From assembly GCA_910586425.1 (NCBI GenBank), contig CAJUHL010000013.1:1-40674 (forward strand): a DNA stretch of 40,674 nt. The letters are read 5' to 3'. Positions 35,874 through 40,674 of the stretch are shown here, piece after piece. How positions within the stretch are numbered: the first letter of the stretch is position 1; every line of letters starts with the position of its first letter. The position numbers were made by a program, and so were the translations under genes. Under the pieces are notes generated by a model. That model was not told the origin of the DNA, did no database searches, and saw only the letters and a program-made list of their open reading frames with translations. Origin of the DNA: an uncultured Bacilli bacterium (GTDB lineage: Bacteria > Bacillota_I > Bacilli_A > RF39 > UBA660).

Positions 35874-37356
35874 ATGTTCTTCTTTCATATAAGAAATAAG
35901 TGACCATTTTAGTTTGATACCTTTGTGTATGATAATCGATGAGTTTATAATCTTTTGAAATAGAGGGTAACTGACCTGTCATATTTTCTTTTTGTAAAAT
36001 CACAAAATGAGGCTTTTTTTGCCGAATGTATGCTCTTTGTTCATCCATCATTTCTGGGTATCTTTCATAGTCAATATTGTTTTTCATAAAGTAATAGAAT
36101 TCTGGAATATTACCAGTTGTGGTATAAAAGCCACCATCCAAAAAACCATAGTTTAATACCGTTTTATCGTCGCTTTTCTCAATTTGATTCGCAAATCGAT
36201 ATTGGGCATAATCCGCTTTACGCCATTTTATCATTTTGGTATTGCCACACATCGTACAAAGTGCCAGAAAGCTTAACCCTATACAACCTAAATTAGAAAT
36301 GCGCCATTCTTGTTTGGGTAGATAAGAAAGTAATACCAAAAAGCCAATTAAAATAAAAGGAGTTAAAACAAATGGATAATAATGAAAACTAGTCCCACCA
36401 ACATAGATAAATATACCCGTTGTTAGCATGCAGGTCAGTAAGGTGCAATTGGCTCCCTTTTTTCCCCATGTATCGCCTTTTTGGAACAACAAGAAAAAGC
36501 CAACGACAATCCCCAAAAAGGTTGGAAGATATCCAAATAAGTTTTTAAACAAAAGTGATAAGGTATTCGTAATTTTTGTGATAAGCGAACCTGCACTTGA
36601 ATAGGCATTCATATTAACAATAAAATATACATTCCATAAATCTTTTAAAGCGTTATATATTCCAAAGTAAATCATCCAAGGGAGAGTTGCGATTAACATT
36701 CCTGATAAATAAATAAAACAATTTTGGAAAGCTATTTTATACTGTTTGTGATAACATTGTATAGCAAATACACACATCATCCAACCAAACCAAAAGCCTA
36801 ATAGAGTATACTTCATCCATAAAATACAACCTGCCAATACCCCTACTAAAAAAACAGTTTTTTTAGATATCATGATGTCTTTTTCTTTTAAATATACAAT
36901 CAAATAGTAAAAAGAAATCATAAACAGTGATAAACTGAATTCTTCTACGCTTCCACCATGACTAAATGATCCTAAAGTAACAATTGATAATGTATAAATT
37001 GGAATGATAAAATAGGCTTTTTTTGGAGTGAAAAATAAAGTAATTATTTTATAGGTATAATATAGGAATATAGAAAAGGAGAATACTTCTAGAATAAATA
37101 CACCCAAAAAACTCTTATAACTGATCAGTGAACCAATTCCATAAATAAGATACAAAAGAGGTCCTTTTTGTTCAAACAAAGATTGATAAGGAACCACACC
37201 TCTTACCATTCCTTTTCCTACTGTAAAAAAGGCGTTGGCATCTACCCAATCATTGATTCGGTATAGAAAAGAATTCTTACTACAAATCATTAAAAATAAA
37301 AATGCAATTCCAAAACAATATAGATATGGTTTTACCCATTTTTTATTTTTTATCAT
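35872..37356 (-). CDS. GT39-like (PMT/ArnT-type) membrane glycosyltransferase
   Basis: About 494 residues with roughly eleven hydrophobic segments and an N-terminal catalytic region with Asp in RINDWVDANAFFTVGKG (the acidic position of GT39/GT83 enzymes), then GVVPYQSLFEQKGPLLYLIY. Such enzymes use polyprenyl-phosphate sugars on the outer face of the membrane to decorate proteins, lipids or glycans. A GtrA/GtrB-like pair in the same locus could supply that donor. I take ATG 37356 with GGTGAAG upstream; an upstream GTG at 37368 is the other option. It has its own terminator. Confidence 0.82.
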   Translation of the reverse strand: MIKNKKWVKPYLYCFGIAFLFLMICSKNSFLYRINDWVDANAFFTVGKGMVRGVVPYQSLFEQKGPLLYLIYGIGSLISYKSFLGVFILEVFSFSIFLYYTYKIITLFFTPKKAYFIIPIYTLSIVTLGSFSHGGSVEEFSLSLFMISFYYLIVYLKEKDIMISKKTVFLVGVLAGCILWMKYTLLGFWFGWMMCVFAIQCYHKQYKIAFQNCFIYLSGMLIATLPWMIYFGIYNALKDLWNVYFIVNMNAYSSAGSLITKITNTLSLLFKNLFGYLPTFLGIVVGFFLLFQKGDTWGKKGANCTLLTCMLTTGIFIYVGGTSFHYYPFVLTPFILIGFLVLLSYLPKQEWRISNLGCIGLSFLALCTMCGNTKMIKWRKADYAQYRFANQIEKSDDKTVLNYGFLDGGFYTTTGNIPEFYYFMKNNIDYERYPEMMDEQRAYIRQKKPHFVILQKENMTGQLPSISKDYKLIDYHTQRYQTKMVTYFLYERRT

Positions 37357-37430
37357 ACACTTCACCACTTATACTTATTTTACCATGATTTTTCTAAAAT
37401 AAATGAAAAATTTGTAATATCTTACCATCC

Positions 37431-37453
37431 AAAAAGGGATTTTTTTAAATCCC
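37431..37453 (-). terminator. Intrinsic terminator of the DUF262 locus
   Basis: GGGATTT and AAATCCC arms with a run of five T on the - strand; the stop of the DUF262 frame lies in the stem. Confidence 0.85.
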
Positions 37454-38683
37454 ATTCGTAAAACGATTCATTTTTACTTTTGTTTCATGAACAAAACTTG
37501 AAAAATCTTTTCTTTTTTGTTCAGACATTTGATGATAAAAATCATGTAAAATGGCTTTTATTTCAGAGGATTTACGAAGTAATATCTCTTCTTTTATATC
37601 GAATAATAAGAAGCACAATAATACCACTCTTTCTTCTCCTATTTGATATTTCCTACAATGAATCAATTGATAAATATCTTCTTCTATCGTAGATAACCAT
37701 TTTTCAATACGCGTCAAACTTTCATCGACTTGTTCAACGCTAGTTAAATAATGATAACGATTGGTATCGTCAATTTTATTGAGCCAGTTACTCACTTCCC
37801 TTTTATCATTCATTCTCCACCTATATATCACATCTGTTTTATCTTGTTGATAAAACACTTGACGAACACATGTTGTAAATATTGCTTGATATTTTTTGTG
37901 TAAATCCTTATAGGGCGGAAAAAACGATCCAATATGTTTTTGAACAGCATTTTCAATCGCAGTCATTACTGTTTTATCACATTCTACATTCCAACGACGA
38001 TATGTATTTTCTTTTAAATTATTGATACTTTCATTAATTCTTTTGAAATTTTGTTTTGGACTATAAATGGAATTTTCAGATTCTTTGATAATAGAAAATT
38101 CTAGTACATATTGATTGATTTTCTTTTGAAAATATTCACCAATATCATTTTTACCATCGAATGTTTTTCCGTTTAGATCTTCAAATACTTTTAAACCGTG
38201 TAGTGAAAATTTGTGTTTTTGTGTTTTTTCCAATTCCCCAAATTCGTTTAAATATAATCTTCCCTTGAACCCTATAATGCCTGTAAGTCGTTGTTGCCCA
38301 TCTAAAACCTCATAGATTTCCTTCCCATTTTCTTGATACTGATGGATAATAATTTTAGGAAGGGGAATATCCATAAATATGCTCTCTATCTGCCAAGAGG
38401 CTTGTTTTAGGTTCATTTCCTCTTGGCGTTGGTATGGCCCTCTTAATATAAACAATCTTTTTTCCATCAAGTCACAAACCTCATCAATTGTTCTATATTC
38501 ACTGTATATTTTGTATTGTATATTTTTGAGTTCTTGAAAGCTTGTCGCAACTGCGTAATCTTCTTTTTCTATTGGTAATTTCTTATTCTGATTCAAATAA
38601 TGATTCATGTTAACAGAAAACCTATGTTGCGCATAATCCATTACAAGTTGATACATATCTTTTAATGGCCTAATTTGGTGCAT
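37445..38683 (-). CDS. DUF262 module, second half of a probable fused protein
   Basis: A DUF262 (GmrSD/ParB-like nuclease) protein. It has the family opening LRGPYQRQEEMNLKQASWQI followed by IPLPKIIIHQ and the catalytic-type motif EVLDGQQRLTGI near residue 122; a helical C-terminal part follows. DUF262 proteins include the modified-DNA-dependent endonucleases GmrSD and partners in several defence systems. The frame is open 89 bases upstream of the first ATG (38683) and has no start codon or ribosome-binding site there. It joins the preceding frame if one T is removed from the T6 run at 38768-38773, so the two are probably one protein of about 780 residues. A DUF1524 HNH region is not evident. 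Confidence 0.8.
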   Translation of the reverse strand: MHQIRPLKDMYQLVMDYAQHRFSVNMNHYLNQNKKLPIEKEDYAVATSFQELKNIQYKIYSEYRTIDEVCDLMEKRLFILRGPYQRQEEMNLKQASWQIESIFMDIPLPKIIIHQYQENGKEIYEVLDGQQRLTGIIGFKGRLYLNEFGELEKTQKHKFSLHGLKVFEDLNGKTFDGKNDIGEYFQKKINQYVLEFSIIKESENSIYSPKQNFKRINESINNLKENTYRRWNVECDKTVMTAIENAVQKHIGSFFPPYKDLHKKYQAIFTTCVRQVFYQQDKTDVIYRWRMNDKREVSNWLNKIDDTNRYHYLTSVEQVDESLTRIEKWLSTIEEDIYQLIHCRKYQIGEERVVLLCFLLFDIKEEILLRKSSEIKAILHDFYHQMSEQKRKDFSSFVHETKVKMNRFTNGI

Positions 38684-38759
38684 TTCATCATGTTTGAAAT
38701 AACTAGGTTTGGTATCTCTGGCAATACAGAAATCAATGTATTCTTTTACATCAAACTTT

Positions 38760-39788
38760 TCAATTGGAAAAAACTTTGTCTTTCAAACAAACAGCTAATA
38801 ACCAATAGGTACAAAATAAGAATCTTCTTGTATTCAGTTGAGGATATCTTACAAAAGTAGGACAATGGATTAACTGAATTAATTTTTGTACAACTTGATT
38901 GAAGATCGCTATGATTTCTTCTGGGTTTTCTCCATAAATGTATGGAATATATCCCTTTTTCATACGGTCTTCTTTGGTAAAAAAGGAAAGAAATCTTCCA
39001 ATAGGACAATAAGTAGCTGCGATTAATTCACGAATGCGTACCATTCCTTCATCAATCATATTTTTCTTTTTCTTTGGATCTAGTATTTTAATTGCAATTA
39101 AATCTTTCCTAAATTGTTCATTTTTCTGTAAAATTGAGGTCATTTGAGCAGTAAGTGGTTCATCAAAATAGGACGCTTTTTGCATTTGAAATGGTTTTAA
39201 TTCAATCCCCGAATTATTTCGAAGATAGAGCTGTTTTTCAATATATTCATCGTCTACCAATGTCAAATTCAAATTAGATTTGATGGGTTTAAATCTTTTC
39301 AATTCAATACTATATTCATTTTTAAAATAATCTCGGTCATCCTTATCTAGGTCACTAAAAAATTTATCTTTTAAAAAGGGTAATTGGTGAAGGCCCTTTT
39401 CAGATAATCGGAGTTCATTATTGACAAACATTTTAAGTGCAGTAATACGTTGAAATCCATCACATATTATATTTCTATCATTATTTGTGTAGATGATAAT
39501 TGGTTGGATTTCATATTTTAATAAAACTGATTCAATAAAATATGTAGCACGTTCATTTGACCATATATATTCACTGTTAAAGGTTCTGTTGAGCCAACCT
39601 TCTTTATCAATAGATTTTAAGACATGCCCTATACTAGGTGTTTCTCTTTCTGATTTTAGATTTTCAGTCAAAATATATCGACATCTATCCTTATCTTTAT
39701 CACTTAATTTTACTTCCTGTTCATTCTGTTTTTCTTCATCTCTTTCATGTAATTTTACTTTTTCTTTGTTTTTCTTCTCTTTTATCAT
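38760..39788 (-). CDS. DUF262 module, first half of a probable fused protein
   Basis: A 342-residue frame with a Lys/Glu-rich first 45 residues, then a divergent DUF262 domain: FNSEYIWSNERATYFIESVL near residue 75 and the motif ICDGFQRITALKMF near 110, the DGQQR position with Phe in place of Gln. Residues 240-342 are helical. It ends CLKDKVFSN; with one T fewer at 38768-38773 it reads on as KVFPIEKFDVKEYIDF into the next frame. The start ATG 39788 has GGGAGATGG 9-12 bases upstream and overlaps a short leader frame. A strong promoter and a terminator-like hairpin lie in its leader. The role is inferred as DNA-directed defence. Confidence 0.82.
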   Translation of the reverse strand: MIKEKKNKEKVKLHERDEEKQNEQEVKLSDKDKDRCRYILTENLKSERETPSIGHVLKSIDKEGWLNRTFNSEYIWSNERATYFIESVLLKYEIQPIIIYTNNDRNIICDGFQRITALKMFVNNELRLSEKGLHQLPFLKDKFFSDLDKDDRDYFKNEYSIELKRFKPIKSNLNLTLVDDEYIEKQLYLRNNSGIELKPFQMQKASYFDEPLTAQMTSILQKNEQFRKDLIAIKILDPKKKKNMIDEGMVRIRELIAATYCPIGRFLSFFTKEDRMKKGYIPYIYGENPEEIIAIFNQVVQKLIQLIHCPTFVRYPQLNTRRFLFCTYWLLAVCLKDKVFSN

Positions 39789-39835
39789 ACAACATCCATC
39801 TCCCTACATAACTCATACAATAAAAAGAGCAGCAC
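39785..39835 (-). CDS. Possible 16-residue leader peptide
   Basis: A GTG-started frame of 16 residues (MLLFLLYELCREMDVV), preceded six bases upstream by GAGGTGA. Its TGA stop overlaps the DUF262 ATG by four bases (ATGA). The start is in the right arm of the leader hairpin, so its translation would disturb the terminator. This is a candidate only: it is very short and could be chance. Confidence 0.35.
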   Translation of the reverse strand: MLLFLLYELCREMDVV

Positions 39836-39874
39836 AAATATTCACCTCTATTGGAAGAGATTTTTGTACTGCTC
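39827..39874 (-). terminator. Leader hairpin with U run: attenuator or short-RNA terminator
   Basis: GAGCAGTACAAA pairs with TTTGTGCTGCTC at the ends of a long hairpin, followed on the - strand by TTTTTATT. It starts about 14 bases downstream of the -10 box at 39888, so most transcripts should end after about 60 bases unless the fold is disturbed. Confidence 0.6.
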
Positions 39875-39887
39875 ATATATTTTTTTC

Positions 39888-39929
39888 ATTATAGCATCTC
39901 TATATCATCTATGTCAACTACTTGTTGAC
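39888..39929 (-). promoter_or_regulatory. Strong promoter with operator-like palindrome for the DUF262 gene
   Basis: TTGACA (39912-39917), an 18-base spacer and TATAAT (39888-39893) match consensus on the - strand. The -35 box lies in a perfect inverted repeat, GTCAAC-N5-GTTGAC (39913-39929), well placed for a repressor. No repressor gene is in the window unless the small zinc-ribbon protein acts as one. Confidence 0.65.
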
Positions 39930-40090
39930 GCCATAAGTTAAACTGAAATTTTAATAATAATATGATTCACTTATACTAAATTGATAAATATATGCTAATT
40001 CCAGATAAGATTCTGAAATTTAATGATACTGCTTTTTCATTTTCGGATAAAAATTTAGTCAGTTTGCTAAACTTTGTACATCTTTATTTC

Positions 40091-40348
40091 TTAAGAATTC
40101 AAAATATTTTGTTCTTTTTTTGAAATAACCTTATTTCCCTTGATTTCTTCTACCTCATCAAACTCACTTAATTCGGTAAAATCATTTGTAGAATTACTGT
40201 AACTACGTCTTAAATAACTATTACCACCATCTACACTACAACCACCACATTTACAGCTAACAAAATCGTGAGTGTACTTTGATACTATAATATCCCCACA
40301 TAAATTACATTTTATTGAGTTTTTAATAATTCTTTTCATATCTAGCAT
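40091..40348 (-). CDS. Small zinc-ribbon protein
   Basis: An 85-residue protein with a zinc-ribbon-like head: Cys14 and Cys17 (CNLCGD), a HDFVSC turn with Cys32, then CKCGGC (Cys34, Cys37) and SVDGGNSYLRR. The pattern of CxxCGD, DFVxCxCGxxxVDGGxxYLRR is that of a small phage- and defence-associated domain, whose role is unknown. The C-terminal 40 residues are acidic and probably disordered. The start is uncertain (40348 or 40339), as no strong ribosome-binding site is seen. It lies upstream of the DUF262 locus on the same strand. Confidence 0.65.
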   Translation of the reverse strand: MLDMKRIIKNSIKCNLCGDIIVSKYTHDFVSCKCGGCSVDGGNSYLRRSYSNSTNDFTELSEFDEVEEIKGNKVISKKEQNILNS

Positions 40349-40674
40349 CTCTACTTTTCATTAACAGTTTATCATAATTTTAGGTACAAAAAAAGCCTTG
40401 ATCTTCAAGACTTTAATTTCTAAATGATCGGGAAAACAGGACGAACTAGAAAGAAATTGATTACGACATAATCCACAGAAAACCGCGGATTTTTTCCTTT
40501 TCATTACGGATGATTCCTTTTTGAAACACTTAATTTTAGAAAATTTAAGTGCTGAATAAGTGCTAGAAAAGGAAAAATATCCATGACAATTTCTAAAATC
40601 ACTAGAGATGACATTATACTATTATAACGCGTTGTGCTAGTTAATTTTAAGGAATAGAAAAATCATTCAAAAAG
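40349..40674. other. Right-end non-coding stretch with three hairpins
   Basis: I see no supportable gene. There is a - strand terminator-like hairpin at 40388-40414 (AAAG/CTTT type with a T7 run), a + strand one at 40470-40495 (AATCC/GGATT with a T run), and an AT-rich inverted repeat near 40528-40552 (CACTTAA/TTAAGTG). A 14-residue + frame (MTISKITRDDIILL) at about 40583 has AAAAGGAA before it and may be a fragment. The window ends here. Confidence 0.5.

Noticed and set aside
38746..39009. Third-frame ORF of 87 residues overlapping the DUF262 frames
   Set aside because: It lies in the overlap of two DUF262 frames, has no start signals and its composition is not protein-like.
37445..39788. 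A complete GmrSD type IV restriction enzyme
   Set aside because: Two DUF262 modules are visible, but I cannot find the DUF1524 HNH motif expected in GmrD, so the specific name is not justified.

Overview
The window is AT-rich, uses the standard genetic code and has Shine-Dalgarno sequences of the AGGTGA/GGTGAT and AGGAGG types. Together with an endospore toolkit (a gerA-type germinant receptor operon and a dacB-spmA-spmB cluster), this points to a spore-forming low-GC Bacillota, plausibly an uncultured gut Bacilli or Clostridia lineage. I cannot name the genus from the sequence.

Layout. (1) 129-3849, + strand: three-gene germinant receptor operon (A-C-B order) with a possible forespore (sigma-G-like) promoter. 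(2) 3864-10471: a tail-anchored protein of unknown function, ferredoxin, RluB-type pseudouridine synthase, two lipoproteins, the dacB-spmA-spmB spore cortex/maturation operon with a sigma-E-like promoter, and three small unrecognised proteins. (3) 10598-12365: a large prepilin-like surface protein (type IV pilin N-terminus, C-type-lectin/FGE-like C-terminus), split by one base in a run of seven A. (4) 12447-14805: an accessory island bounded by a 21-base inverted repeat (one mismatch), holding a RhuM-family gene and a frameshifted queuosine-salvage gene (DUF2419/Qng1). (5) ligA, a 51-residue membrane protein, and pcrA, which is the distal part of a glycosyltransferase operon. (6) 19380-37356, all on the - strand: a surface-polysaccharide locus with seven or eight glycosyltransferases, a Wzm/Wzt-type ABC-2 exporter, a Wzy/ligase-like polytopic protein, a GtrA-like flippase, a GT-methyltransferase fusion, a GT39-like protein, and two MsbA-type ABC exporters, of which one keeps every ATPase motif and the other has lost nearly all of them. 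(7) 37445-40348: two tandem DUF262 (GmrSD/ParB-like nuclease family) modules that read best as one gene broken at a T6 run, behind a strong promoter with an operator-like palindrome and a terminator/attenuator leader, plus a small zinc-ribbon protein. This is a candidate defence locus.

How the genes fit together. The polysaccharide locus appears to be four transcription units. Unit A (31762 to 25275) has its own promoter and terminator and encodes the ABC export pair plus the chain-building glycosyltransferases. Unit B (24928 to 17133) encodes a GT4 enzyme, an Alg14/Alg13-like pair, a polyprenyl-phosphate GT2 enzyme, an unknown protein, the intact ABC exporter, PcrA and the small membrane protein. 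Unit C (34022 to 31916) encodes the Wzy-like protein and a GT2 enzyme. The ATPase-dead exporter and the GT39-like protein have their own units. No sugar-nucleotide synthesis genes lie in the window, so activated sugars must be made elsewhere.

The points most worth checking are the ATPase-dead ABC exporter beside an intact paralogue; the double-DUF262 locus with its attenuated, operator-bearing leader; the inverted-repeat island with a broken queuosine-salvage gene; and the frame-split pilin with a lectin-like C-terminus. Three independent frame breaks in accessory genes, all in A/T runs, could be phase variation, decay or assembly error. All family names come from motif reading by eye; no search was run.
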